From assembly GCF_009915685.1 (NCBI RefSeq), contig NZ_JAABLP010000001.1: DNA of 64,000 nt; one strand, 5' to 3'. The DNA is from Pannonibacter tanglangensis. GTDB taxonomy: Bacteria; Pseudomonadota; Alphaproteobacteria; Rhizobiales; Stappiaceae. Made by a program: the position numbers and the translations under genes. Numbering within the stretch: position 1 is the first letter of the stretch; each line of letters opens with the position of its first letter. Shown piece by piece: positions 47,968 through 56,802 of the stretch. The notes under the pieces were generated by a model. It was not told the origin of the DNA. It worked only from the letters and a program-made list of their open reading frames with translations, and did no database searches.

Positions 47968-48597
47968 ATGAAGAAGTTTTTCGTAGCAGCAGCCGCCGCA
48001 GCGATGCTCATGACCAGCGGCGTCATGTCGGGCGCAAATGCAGGCTGGTTCGGCAACACGCGAGCACTTGGCGAGCCGGAGATCTTCCAGCCGGAAGTCT
48101 CGCGCAGCGAACCGCGCTACACGCCGCGTTCGGGCAATGTGACCCGCGGTAAGACGCGCGCTCCCAAGGCTTATCTGGTGTTCTGCATCCGCAATCCGGG
48201 CGAGTGCCGTGGTGACCGCTCCAGCGTGGATGTCGTCTCCTACTCGCCGCAGCTGGTTGCCAAGCTCAACCGCGTCAACAACCAGGTCAACCGGTCCATC
48301 ACCTGGGTGAAGGAATCGGGGGACAGCTGGAAGGTCGGCGGCCGCACCGGCGACTGCGAGGACTTCGCACTCACCAAGCGCAGCCAGCTGATCAAGCTGG
48401 GTGTGCCGGCCGGTGCCCTGCGCATGGCGGTGGTCCGGACCCGCGAGGGCGAAGGCCATGCGGTGCTCGTGGTCAAGACCACCAAGGGCGAGCTTGTTCT
48501 CGACAACATCAAGAAGACGATCGTGTCGCGTCAGCAGACCGATTATCGCTGGATCGCGATCGCCAGCCAGAACCCGGGCGCCTGGCAGCGGCTGTAA
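47968..48597 (+). CDS. BTLCP transglutaminase-like cysteine peptidase, secreted
   Basis: 209 residues with a signal peptide (MKKFFVAAAAAAMLMTSG...GANA). The catalytic triad of the bacterial transglutaminase-like cysteine proteinase family is complete: Cys130 in TGDCEDFALTKR, His164 in GEGHAVLVV and Asp179 in LVLDN. LapG-type members of this family cut surface adhesins in the periplasm in a calcium- and c-di-GMP-dependent way, but this short rhizobial branch (DUF920) has no proven target. Next to galE and 1.8 kb from the polysaccharide genes, so a surface role is plausible. AT-rich promoter (47820-47860) and own terminator. Confidence 0.9.
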   Translation: MKKFFVAAAAAAMLMTSGVMSGANAGWFGNTRALGEPEIFQPEVSRSEPRYTPRSGNVTRGKTRAPKAYLVFCIRNPGECRGDRSSVDVVSYSPQLVAKLNRVNNQVNRSITWVKESGDSWKVGGRTGDCEDFALTKRSQLIKLGVPAGALRMAVVRTREGEGHAVLVVKTTKGELVLDNIKKTIVSRQQTDYRWIAIASQNPGAWQRL

Positions 48598-48653
48598 CCC
48601 GGAGCTGGCTTGCCAGCCCTGCCACCCGTGAGCCTGTTCCTGCCCCGCACCCT

Positions 48654-48680
48654 GACGCCGCCGCAAGGCGGCGTCTTCTT
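48654..48680 (+). terminator. Terminator after the BTLCP gene
   Basis: Perfect 9-bp stem GACGCCGCC / GGCGGCGTC, GCAA tetraloop, followed by TTCTT. Confidence 0.88.
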
Positions 48681-49590
48681 GTGGCGCACCAGGACCGCCT
48701 CGGTCACACGGGTCAGGATCTAGGGCTAGGGCAAGGCCTGCCGGCAGCAAGGATCCCGCACGCAGCAAGGTTCCTCCGGCAGGTCCTCTCGCCCCGTACG
48801 GGCTGTACCATCGCGCGCATCTGTCGCCAGCCGCCCATCGGGAGCGCCTGTCGAATGCCCCTGTCGGGTGCGTGTGTCTGAAGCGTCCCGAGGCGAGGCG
48901 TCCCGGGCGCGGCGACGGCGTCAGGTCTGTCGGCCGCGTTCAGGATTGCGCCGAAGCCTCACCCTTTGACTGACACGCGCCCTGTGGGAACCTCGAAGTG
49001 GCCGGGCCCCGTGAGCCGAGATGGAGACGGTCGCCGGCGTTGGCCCATGGGTCGCGGCGCACCGGCCCGCCGGGCATCCGCGCCATGAGGTGGCAAGGGC
49101 CGGCCTGCGTGCCCCCTCCGCCGACCGTGGATCGGAGCAGATGCTGCATCCGCCGCGATCTCCTCTCCGGTCAGCCGATCCACCCGCCGGAGCTGCTCCA
49201 CGGCCCGGCGCCTCTATGAAGGCGTGCAGAAAAAGCCTGACCCCGAACGGAATGGCCGGTTATCGCGACCGGCCGTCGCGCAAGCCCGCCAGCCGGACTG
49301 CCGCTTGCGCGCCTTGCGCACCGAACGCGGACGCCGGCTGCCCCCTCCAGCACCGGTCGCTTTTCACCCACGTTCCCACGGATCATCTCCGGTCGACCGA
49401 GCGGGCTCCTTCGGGCTTTCTTGTGCGGGTCGTTCATTCTGGTGATGACGGGAATTTCGTCTGGCGAGAACCACCTTCAGGCCTTCGCGACCGGGGCACA
49501 CCGTCCCCGGAGACGCCTGCCAGCGTCCCCGGCCGGGCTTCCTGATTCGGACAAGCGGAGGCGCGTTTGCAGCGCCATGACACTCCAAAA

Positions 49591-49619
49591 ATGCAAAAAG
49601 CCCGCTCGCGCGGGCTTTT
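49591..49619 (-). terminator. Terminator of the 138-residue secreted-protein gene
   Basis: AAAAGCCCGC / GCGGGCTTTT, symmetrical 10-bp stem with 4-base loop, with further Ts on the minus strand. Confidence 0.92.
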
Positions 49620-49648
49620 CATGTTCTTTGGCGCTAACCCGGAGCGGA

Positions 49649-50065
49649 TCAGTTGTCGCTGCCGCCGTCCGGAGCGTCCAGACCGTCGTCAGCAGCCGGA
49701 CCAGCTGCAACCGGGCCGTCAATGGCACCGTCACCGCCGCCGATCGCGTCAGCGAGGTCGGCAAGAGCGGCCTGCTGCTCCGGATCGGTCGAGAACGTGG
49801 CCGCAGAGCGCAGAGCCTCGGCAATGTTCGGACCGCCACCCTGGATCTCGGCGAGGGCCGCAGCGAGCTCGGCGATAACCGCCGTGCGCTGCGGTGCCGG
49901 AACGTTGGCAAGCAGAGCCTGAACCAGCGGGGCACACGGAGAACCGGCGCCGCAGGCGGCGACGACGGACGCGACGTTCACGCCCTGGGCGGAGACGACA
50001 ACCGGCGAAACCGCCGAAAGGGCGATCGCAACCGAGGCGACCTTGGCGATATTAAAGAGCTTCAT
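49649..50065 (-). CDS. Small secreted Ala/Gly/Asp-rich protein, 138 aa
   Basis: The start at 50065 has GGAG seven bases upstream and opens a signal peptide (MKLFNIAKVASVAIALSAVS...VVVSA). The mature part has two close cysteines (AACGAGSPCAPLV, about residues 38-45), an alanine-rich helical middle (RTAVIAELAAALAEIQGGGP) and an acidic Gly/Asp tail (GGGDGAIDGPVAAG, then DDGLDAPDGGSDN). No family recognised. It has a strong terminator of its own. It is divergent from the first gene of the exopolysaccharide locus across 330 bases, which makes a surface or matrix role possible. Confidence 0.75.
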   Translation of the reverse strand: MKLFNIAKVASVAIALSAVSPVVVSAQGVNVASVVAACGAGSPCAPLVQALLANVPAPQRTAVIAELAAALAEIQGGGPNIAEALRSAATFSTDPEQQAALADLADAIGGGDGAIDGPVAAGPAADDGLDAPDGGSDN

Positions 50066-50395
50066 AACAATCTCCAGCAATTCAATTTACGAACTACGAT
50101 GGAACAGACGGCCGCCGCCAACGCGACGACGTTGGGGTATCTATGCCACAGATCCTGAGCCTTGTCACTGAATTTTAAACATATCGTTAACCGCAAGGCC
50201 GCGAAGGGCTTAGCCCCGCCCGAGAACCTGCCGCTAAGGCAGCTCGAGGCCTATCCGTGGCCAATATGGCATTGAAAGGCTTGTGTTTGCCCGCCAGCTC
50301 CGGCATCCGTGTCTGGCGAGGACCATGGACGGCACACGCCTGCTGTCCGCCTGTCCCGCTCTTGCATGCACTTTCTTTGCCGGATCCGTGATTGA
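50066..50395. promoter_or_regulatory. Divergent promoter region at the start of the exopolysaccharide locus
   Basis: No gene seen. Contains an AT-rich block (about 50155-50200, with TGAATTTTAAACATATCGTT), where promoters for one or both flanking genes probably lie. Confidence 0.45.
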
Positions 50396-51100
50396 ATGAG
50401 TGCTCCGTTGTCCTCCCGTCCGCCCCGTCTGCGCGCAGATCCCGTTTTCGCGGTTGCTGCCGGCTGCCTCGGGGCCGTCATGATCGTGATCGGTGCTGTC
50501 GTTCTCTGGCAGGAGACAAGCATTTTCCTGACCAGCGGCCAGAGCCGGTCCGAGCGTCTGGCCCCGCTTCTGACGGGGGACGTGCAGACCGGCCTGTCCG
50601 GATATGCGAACCGCATCCTGCTCCAGGATTGCGACGAGGCGATGAACTCGACCTTCGGCCGGCTGCTGCCGCAGGACACGCGCCGGGCCTATGCCGGCAA
50701 CTGTGACCGCCTCGCCGACGAGGTGCTCGACCAGCGGCCGGCCGATGGCCTCGCCCTGCTGATCAAGGCCAGCGCCAACTTCATCCTCGGCAACGACAGC
50801 GAGGCCGCTGCCGCCCTGACCCTGTCGCAGAAGCTGAGCCCCGGCGAGGGCTGGCTTGCCGACGGCCGTCTGAAGCAGGGCTTGCCGCGGTATGCCGACC
50901 TGCCGGACGAGGCAAAGGCGGCGCTGGCGCAGGACGTGGCGCTGCTGGCAAGCTCGCGGCGCAGCGCGGCATGGCTGGCGCGGCTCTATCTCCGGCGTGA
51001 CGGGCGCCAGGAGGTGCTGGCCACGCTGTTCGAGGCCCTTCCGGATGCCTCGAAACGCAATGTGCTCGCCGAGATCCGCGCGGCCTCCGACCCCAACTGA
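50396..51100 (+). CDS. Membrane-anchored protein of the exopolysaccharide locus, 234 aa
   Basis: Not a family I can name. One N-terminal membrane helix (AVAAGCLGAVMIVIGAVVLWQ, about residues 19-40) with the rest outside. Two cysteines (LQDCDEAM and GNCDRLAD) and a helical, TPR-like middle (ALLIKASANFILGNDSEAAA, SQKLSPGEGWLADGRLKQGL). It ends 31 bases before the ligase/polymerase gene on the same strand, and so probably assists polymer assembly. The pattern resembles small accessory proteins beside Wzy in other rhizobia, from context only. Confidence 0.75.
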   Translation: MSAPLSSRPPRLRADPVFAVAAGCLGAVMIVIGAVVLWQETSIFLTSGQSRSERLAPLLTGDVQTGLSGYANRILLQDCDEAMNSTFGRLLPQDTRRAYAGNCDRLADEVLDQRPADGLALLIKASANFILGNDSEAAAALTLSQKLSPGEGWLADGRLKQGLPRYADLPDEAKAALAQDVALLASSRRSAAWLARLYLRRDGRQEVLATLFEALPDASKRNVLAEIRAASDPN

Positions 51101-51131
51101 CAGTCCGTTCCAAGGCGAAGGCAGACAGCCC

Positions 51132-52541
51132 ATGTCCACTGCACACCCGACCGACACCGGCGACCTGCGCGCATCCGGGCGCAGCAGCACGTCCCGCCTG
51201 AACGACATCACGGGCCGGGCGGTGCTCGCCGTGCTGCTGCTCGCTCCGGTTCCGCTCGGCAGCAACCGGCCCGTGTTCTGGGCCATCTGGGCCATCGTGC
51301 TCGGCGCGATCCTTGCCGCCTATGCGCTGGTGCTGAAGCGCAAGGCGCTCAAGCTGCGCCTGCCGTTTGCCCAGCTCAACGTCCTCACCTTCCTCTTCTG
51401 CGGCGTCTCGCTCTGGATCGCGGTCCAGATCCTGCCGCTCGGGACGCTCCTGCCCCTGCCGGCCGTCGTCTCGGTGGCCGGGTATCAGCTCGAGTTCGGG
51501 AGCATCAGCCTGGCACCGGGCGACGGGCTTCTGGCCATGCTGCGCTGGCTCAGCTACGGGGTGCTGTTCTTCCTCGCCGTTCAGGCGAGCGTGCGCCGCC
51601 AGCGCGCCCGGCGGCTGCTGTGGTTCGTCCTGCTGTTCGTCGCCGCCCAGGCTGCCTACGCGATGATCGCAATGCTCTATCTCGCCGACCAGGTGGTCCT
51701 GGTGGAGAAGACCCAGTATCTCGGCGAGGCGACCGGCACCTTCATCAACCGCAACTCGCTGGCAACCTATCTCGGCTTCGGAGCCGTGGTGGCCCTGCTG
51801 CTGGCGATGCCGGACGAGCCGGACACGAACCCGACGCGCCGGCGCCTGCGGCGAACGCGGTTCGACTTCAACATGACGTCGGAAAACGTGCTGGCGGCCG
51901 TGGCCCTGGTCCTCATTCTGGCCGCCCTCCTTGCGACCGGGTCCCGCATGGGCCTGTTCGCCACGGCCTGCGGTCTTGCCACCGCCGGCTTGCTGCGGCT
52001 GGCAACGTGGCGCGCCCGTCTCCTCAGTCTCGGCCTGCTCGCGGCCGGCGGCCTCCTGTTCCTCTTCACCTATGGCGCGGGCACGGTCGACCGCCTGATC
52101 ATGGTCGAGAGGGATTCGGAAGGGCGTCTCAGCATCTACAGCGACACGTTCGACATGATCTCCGCCCGGCCGCTCATCGGCCACGGCGCCCAGTCCTTCG
52201 AGTTCGCCTTCCCGCTCTATGACAGCGACCCGACCAACAGTGCCTATACCTTCGACAAGGCCCATTCGACCTACCTGACACATTGGAGCGAGCTGGGCCT
52301 CGTCTTCGGCAGCCTGCCCCCGCTGATCGTGGTGCTGATCGGCTGGACCATCCTGTCGGCCTATCGCGCGAGCAGACAGCGGCCGGTCGAGCTCTGTGCC
52401 CCGCTCGCGGTGATCGTGGTTGCCGCGGTGCATTCGACCGTCGACTTCAGCCTTGAAATCCAGGCGGTGACATTTCTTTTCGTAACGATCTTGGGCATAG
52501 GGTATGCCACAGCGTGCGACGTGATGAAGCGAACGGCCTGA
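51132..52541 (+). CDS. O-antigen ligase/polymerase-family protein (Wzy/WaaL-like)
   Basis: 469 residues with about 11-12 membrane helices. The O-antigen ligase domain is in the second half, with GTFINRNSLATYLGFGAVVA, SRMGLFATACGLATAGLL, and the periplasmic loop with HGAQSFEFAFPLYDSDPTN and AHSTYLTHWSELGLVFGSLP containing the conserved histidine and nearby residues. It should polymerise or ligate undecaprenyl-linked repeat units at the periplasmic face. It follows the 234-residue gene by 31 bases and precedes the phosphatase by 22 bases, so they are one operon. Confidence 0.9.
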   Translation: MSTAHPTDTGDLRASGRSSTSRLNDITGRAVLAVLLLAPVPLGSNRPVFWAIWAIVLGAILAAYALVLKRKALKLRLPFAQLNVLTFLFCGVSLWIAVQILPLGTLLPLPAVVSVAGYQLEFGSISLAPGDGLLAMLRWLSYGVLFFLAVQASVRRQRARRLLWFVLLFVAAQAAYAMIAMLYLADQVVLVEKTQYLGEATGTFINRNSLATYLGFGAVVALLLAMPDEPDTNPTRRRLRRTRFDFNMTSENVLAAVALVLILAALLATGSRMGLFATACGLATAGLLRLATWRARLLSLGLLAAGGLLFLFTYGAGTVDRLIMVERDSEGRLSIYSDTFDMISARPLIGHGAQSFEFAFPLYDSDPTNSAYTFDKAHSTYLTHWSELGLVFGSLPPLIVVLIGWTILSAYRASRQRPVELCAPLAVIVVAAVHSTVDFSLEIQAVTFLFVTILGIGYATACDVMKRTA

Positions 52542-52563
52542 GGGATCAGGCATCGGGAGAAAG

Positions 52564-53364
52564 ATGGTCAAGTTTCTGAAGGCCCTGTTTTCAGTGCCCG
52601 CGAGGGCTGCGGCTGCGGCCAACGGCATCCGTGTCGAGCCACGCCAACCTGACCTGCTCTATGCCGTCGGCGATGTGCATGGCCGTCTCGACCTCCTGCA
52701 GCAGCTGGAGGCGCGCATTGCCGCCGACGCGGAGCGCATCGGTCTTGCACCCACGGTGGTCTATCTGGGGGATCTCGTGGACCGCGGCCCCCAGTCGGCC
52801 GCGATCCTGGACCGGGCCATCGGTCCTGCGCCCGCGGGCTGGACGCGCATTCATCTCGCCGGAAACCACGAGCTGATGATGCTCGGCTTCCTGCAGAACC
52901 CGAAGGCCAACCTTGCCTGGCTCGACTTCGGCGGCGCCGAGACCCTGTTTTCCTATGGCATGTCGGTTCAGGATGTCGAGCAGGTCCGCAAGCATCCCGG
53001 CAAGGCTGCCGGCACGCTTGCCGTGTTCATTCCGGAGGAGCACATCCGCTTTCTCGAACGGATGATCACGGGCGTGCATTATCCGGGGCTGCTGCTGGTT
53101 CATGCCGGCATCCGGCCGGGAACACCGATCGAGGAGCAGACCGATCTGGACCTGACCCGCATCAAGACCGAGTTCCTGGCCAGTGATGCCGATCACGGTG
53201 CCGTGGTCGTGCATGGACACAGCATCGTGAAGCAGCCCGAGCGGCGCGCCAACCGCATCGCCATCGACACCGGAGCCTATGCCACAGGGACCCTCACCGC
53301 CGTGCGCCTCCAGCTCGCCACCGAGCCGGCCTTCCTTCAGGTGAGCGCTGGACGGGACGGGTGA
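52564..53364 (+). CDS. PPP-family serine/threonine (or dual) protein phosphatase
   Basis: 266-residue metallophosphoesterase of the bacterial PPP type. All metal motifs are present: AVGDVHGRLDLL (GDxHG), YLGDLVDRGPQSA (GDxVDRG), LAGNHELMMLGF (GNHE), then VHAGIRPGTP and VVVHGHSIVKQPE. It needs two divalent metals and removes phosphate from Ser/Thr or Tyr. Cytosolic. It sits between the polymerase and the tyrosine autokinase genes, where many loci carry a Wzb-type low-molecular-weight phosphatase; that gene is absent here, so this enzyme may take its place. Confidence 0.9.
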   Translation: MVKFLKALFSVPARAAAAANGIRVEPRQPDLLYAVGDVHGRLDLLQQLEARIAADAERIGLAPTVVYLGDLVDRGPQSAAILDRAIGPAPAGWTRIHLAGNHELMMLGFLQNPKANLAWLDFGGAETLFSYGMSVQDVEQVRKHPGKAAGTLAVFIPEEHIRFLERMITGVHYPGLLLVHAGIRPGTPIEEQTDLDLTRIKTEFLASDADHGAVVVHGHSIVKQPERRANRIAIDTGAYATGTLTAVRLQLATEPAFLQVSAGRDG

Positions 53365-53459
53365 GCTCGGATATGTGATGCCATTGTAGGCTTTACTTCA
53401 TTTTTTGTTCCTATGTCCCGATGCGGTCCGCTTCGGCTTCTTGAGAAAGCATTGCGCTC

Positions 53460-55595
53460 ATGGACGAGACAGAAATCGATTTCCGGCACCTTTTCGGCAT
53501 CGTGCGCCGCCAGATCAAACTGATTGTCGCCACCATCGCCGTCGTTCTGGCGATTGCCGTGGTGGCGGTCTTCTCGATCACGCCGATGTACACCGGCACG
53601 ACCCTCGTTCTGGTCGATCCCAGCCGCAAGAATCTGCTGGATCCAAGCAATGTGTCAGGGTCAGCGTCGACAGACAGCGCGCGGGTCGAGAGCGAGGTGG
53701 AGATCGTCGATTCCGACGCGGTCCTGCTGTCCGTCATTGCCAAGAAGAACCTGATCACGGATCCGGAGTTCGGCGTGAAGCTCGGGATGAAGGACAAGGT
53801 CCTTGCATTCCTGCGCATCCGCGAGCCGACGCTGCCGACGGGACAGGATGCGCTCGGATCGGTGCTGTCGCGATTCAAGAAGAACATCACCGTCGCCCGT
53901 CGCGGCCTCACCTACCTGATCGCGGTGTCCGTCCGGTCGGAGAACCCGGATCGCGCGGCCGAGCTCGCCAACGCGATTGCCGAGACCTACATCCGGGCCC
54001 AGATCGAATCGAAGACTTCCACGACGCGGGAATCCCGCGACATCATCGACCGCCAGCTGGCGGATGCGGAACGGGCGGTTGTTGCGGCCGAGAAGGCCTT
54101 CGATGACTACATCTTCGGCAACGTCAACGAATTCGTCAGCGCCACCGGTCGCACGGACCTGGCCGAGATCCGCAACCGGATCGACGAGCTGGCCAATGAA
54201 CGAACCTCGGCCGAGGGACGGGTCGCCGGCCTGCGGCAGAAGCTTGCCAGCAATGATTTCCAGACCCTTGCTGCCGAACTCGAGAACGAGGCTGTTGCCG
54301 CCCTCAACCAGCAGCGCGAACAGCTGCAGCGCGCGCTCGGCGAGGCCGCAGCCGGTTCGGCACGGGCCGTCAACCTGCGTCAGGAACTGGAGCGCATCGA
54401 GCAGAACCTGCTGACGGAAGCCGAGACCGCGCTCGGCGAGCTGCAGACCTCGATCACCGACTACGATACGCAGGCCACCACCCTGCGCCGCGATCTCAAC
54501 ACCGCGATCCTCGGCAGCAACCTGCCGGCCGACACGCTCGCCCAGATCTATCGTCTGCAGCAGACGTCGCGCAATGCCGCGACGCAGTACCAGGCGCTGC
54601 TGGCCCGCTCCCAGGCGCTCGAGACGGAAACCGCGCTGCAGATTGCTGACAGCCGCGTGGTTTCGCCGGCCTTCCCGCCGACCGGCCCGAGCTCGCCCAA
54701 GGTCATGCTGATCCTGGCGGTTGCCGGCCTGTTTGCCGTCGGCGCTGGCTTTGCGCTGGCCTTCATCTTCGAGAACTTCATCGGCGGCTTCACCAGCGAG
54801 GAACAGGTTCAGGCGGTGACCCGCCTGCCGCTGGCCACGGTTGTTCCCCGCCATGCCGCCGGCAGCAGCCAGTTTTCCGTCTCCGATGCGCTGATCGAAA
54901 GTCCGCTGTCGATGTATGCGGAATCAGTCCGGCGGTTGCGTGCCACCATCGACAACACGCTGCAGGCCACCGTGCCCGATCGGGCCGAGGCAAAGGGCAA
55001 GAAGGGCTTCGTGATCATGATGTCCTCTGCCCTGCCGGGCGAAGGCAAGTCGACAATGTCGCTGTCGCTCGCCAGAACCCTGGCCCTGTCGGGGGCCAGC
55101 ACCCTGATCATCGACTGCGACTTCCGTAAGCCGAGCATCCAGCGCCACCTCAATCTCGAGCCGTCCAATGGTCTGGTCGACTTCCTTGTCGGCGACATCG
55201 GCTCGGAGGACCTGCTGCAGAACATCGTCAAGTCCGACCCCAAGACCGCCCTGACGGCGGTAGTCGGCGCGCGGCGCTCCGATGTGCCCACCGACCAGCT
55301 CATCACGCGGGAGCGCTTCACGCGCCTCGTGCAGACCGCGCGGCAGCGCTTCGACTATGTGGTGCTCGATTCCCCGCCGATCGAGCCGGTGGTCGACGGC
55401 CTGTATCTGGCGAAATATGCCGATGTGATCACCTTCGTGATCCGCTGGGCCAAGACACCGCAGCGTCTCTGCGTCCACTCGCTGCAGCGCCTCGCCCAGA
55501 CCAAGGCCGAGCATTGCCGCATCCTGACGCTGCTCAACCAGCAGGAAGGCAAGAGCGGCTACTACACGGCCTACTCGGATTACTACACCGAGTAG
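53460..55595 (+). CDS. Polysaccharide co-polymerase and tyrosine autokinase (ExoP/GumC/Wzc type)
   Basis: 711-residue inner-membrane protein setting chain length and export of exopolysaccharide. Wzz domain with helix 1 (about 22-43), a periplasmic coiled-coil region (about 170-400), and helix 2 (about 415-440) preceded by the proline-rich VVSPAFPPTGPSSPKVM. The cytosolic BY-kinase has Walker A SALPGEGKSTMSLSLA (about 520-535), Walker A' TLIIDCDFRKPSI and Walker B YVVLDSPPIEPV. The C-terminus is a tyrosine cluster (SGYYTAYSDYYTE) with five tyrosines in 12 residues, the usual autophosphorylation tail. It follows the phosphatase by 95 bases. Confidence 0.94.
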   Translation: MDETEIDFRHLFGIVRRQIKLIVATIAVVLAIAVVAVFSITPMYTGTTLVLVDPSRKNLLDPSNVSGSASTDSARVESEVEIVDSDAVLLSVIAKKNLITDPEFGVKLGMKDKVLAFLRIREPTLPTGQDALGSVLSRFKKNITVARRGLTYLIAVSVRSENPDRAAELANAIAETYIRAQIESKTSTTRESRDIIDRQLADAERAVVAAEKAFDDYIFGNVNEFVSATGRTDLAEIRNRIDELANERTSAEGRVAGLRQKLASNDFQTLAAELENEAVAALNQQREQLQRALGEAAAGSARAVNLRQELERIEQNLLTEAETALGELQTSITDYDTQATTLRRDLNTAILGSNLPADTLAQIYRLQQTSRNAATQYQALLARSQALETETALQIADSRVVSPAFPPTGPSSPKVMLILAVAGLFAVGAGFALAFIFENFIGGFTSEEQVQAVTRLPLATVVPRHAAGSSQFSVSDALIESPLSMYAESVRRLRATIDNTLQATVPDRAEAKGKKGFVIMMSSALPGEGKSTMSLSLARTLALSGASTLIIDCDFRKPSIQRHLNLEPSNGLVDFLVGDIGSEDLLQNIVKSDPKTALTAVVGARRSDVPTDQLITRERFTRLVQTARQRFDYVVLDSPPIEPVVDGLYLAKYADVITFVIRWAKTPQRLCVHSLQRLAQTKAEHCRILTLLNQQEGKSGYYTAYSDYYTE

Positions 55596-55622
55596 ACACA
55601 GGACCACCCGCGGACGCGTCTC

Positions 55623-55650
55623 CGACGGCCCCCTCTGCGGGGGCCGTTGT
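55623..55650 (+). terminator. Hairpin after the tyrosine autokinase gene
   Basis: ACGGCCCCC / GGGGGCCGT, 9-bp stem with a 5-base loop, then TGTCATT. It lies just before the end of the convergent cysQ gene; the T-run is weak. Confidence 0.6.
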
Positions 55651-56486
55651 CATTCAAGGGCCCGAAGAACCTCGGCCGCGAGACCGGGATCGCCAAGAGC
55701 GACGAAGTCGGGGTTGCGCAGGGCGGACGCCGTCACGGGGGTCCCGGTGAGGCGATAGGCGAGCTCGCCTGCCTGGCCGTCGCCGAGATCAAGCACGGTG
55801 CCGCCGGCCGCCCGCAGCACCGCGTGCCCTGCGGCAATGTCCCATTGCATCGTCGGGGACAGCCGCGGATAGATGTCGGCGCGACCTTCGGCCAGCCAGC
55901 ACAGTTTCAAGGACGAGCCGACCGAGACGACATCCTGCACCTTGAGCGCCTCGATGACAGCCGTTGTCCGCTCGCAGAGATGGGACCGGCTGGCGAGCAC
56001 CGTCAACTGCCCGGGGCGGGCCTGACGGGTGCGGATCTCGCGCAGGCCTTCAACCTCCTCGCCACGCACACGACCGGCCCAGGCTGTCAGGCCATCCGTC
56101 CAGTAGATCTCGCCGAGCGCCGGAGCCAGAACGACCCCGGCTCCGGGAACCCCGTTCTCGATGACCGCGATGTTGACGGTGAACTCGCCGTTCCGGCTGA
56201 TGAATTCACGGGTGCCGTCCAGCGGGTCGACAAGGATGTAGGAGGCAGCCGCCAACGGCATGTGCCCCGCTGCAACGTCTTCCTCGGCCACGACCGGCAC
56301 GCCGGGGAACACCCTGCCAAGCTCCGCCAGCAGGATGGCCTCGGCGGCGTGGTCGGCCGCCGTCACCGGCGAGCCATCCCCCTTGCGGATGACGTCCGCG
56401 CCCTCGCGGTAGATGTCGAGGATCGCCTGCCCTGCCGCGATTGCCATTCTGACGAGTGCAATCGACTTTCCTTCAACCTGCATCAT
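55650..56486 (-). CDS. cysQ: 3'(2'),5'-bisphosphate nucleotidase
   Basis: 278-residue inositol-monophosphatase-fold enzyme that turns PAP (adenosine 3',5'-bisphosphate) into AMP, keeping sulfate assimilation and sulfation going. The magnesium sites are AEEDVAAGH, LVDPLDGTREFISRNGEF (the DPLDGT motif) and PTMQWDIAAGHAVL (WD..A). Start at 56486 or the next ATG at 56483; the open frame to 56567 has no homology. Located inside the exopolysaccharide locus on the other strand; this is also seen beside polysaccharide genes elsewhere, but a direct link is not shown. Confidence 0.92.
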   Translation of the reverse strand: MMQVEGKSIALVRMAIAAGQAILDIYREGADVIRKGDGSPVTAADHAAEAILLAELGRVFPGVPVVAEEDVAAGHMPLAAASYILVDPLDGTREFISRNGEFTVNIAVIENGVPGAGVVLAPALGEIYWTDGLTAWAGRVRGEEVEGLREIRTRQARPGQLTVLASRSHLCERTTAVIEALKVQDVVSVGSSLKLCWLAEGRADIYPRLSPTMQWDIAAGHAVLRAAGGTVLDLGDGQAGELAYRLTGTPVTASALRNPDFVALGDPGLAAEVLRALE

Positions 56487-56802
56487 CCATACTTCCCGAT
56501 CTTTCAGCAACCGCCCCGGATGCTGCGCCTGACAGATAGCTGCATCAGCCTGCCCGCACGAGCGCAATTCGCCGTGCAGGACACGCGAGGGTCGATATCG
56601 ACCCTGAATTTACCAAGCGTCTGCCTTGACATAGTTTGCAATTCCCTTGGCAGGACGACGAATTCTGTGTTAGGAAATCGCTAACGTAAAAAGATAAAAT
56701 TCTTAACAATTTGGAACTTTCGCATTCGGTGTAGCGAGTACCGTGCCCGAGAGATTTTTTGTGGGCTCGGCGGTTCAACAATTTTTTGTATCGGGGCATC
56801 CA
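56487..56802. promoter_or_regulatory. AT-rich control region upstream of the ExoY-type gene
   Basis: No gene. 56630-56770 is much more AT-rich than anything nearby (TAAAAAGATAAAATTCTTAAC), which in such a genome marks a regulated promoter. An inverted repeat GTTAG-N7-CTAAC lies at 56669-56685. H-NS/MucR-like or ROS-type control is possible, but this is inference. Confidence 0.55.

Larger units (their letters stand above)
48598..49648. other. 1-kb stretch without a recognisable gene
   Basis: Begins with the BTLCP terminator and ends with the terminator of the 138-residue gene. Several open frames of 60-170 codons cross 48681-49622 on both strands, overlapping one another. They are Arg/Pro/Ala-rich with no family pattern and no good ribosome sites. 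I see no RNA gene or insertion sequence ends. It may be decayed coding sequence. Confidence 0.5.

Noticed and set aside
49021..49545. 174-codon plus-strand frame
   Set aside because: Arg/Pro/Ser-rich, overlapped by equally long frames on the other strand, no ribosome site or family match.
50781..52628. 615-codon minus-strand frame
   Set aside because: Antisense to the membrane polymerase gene.
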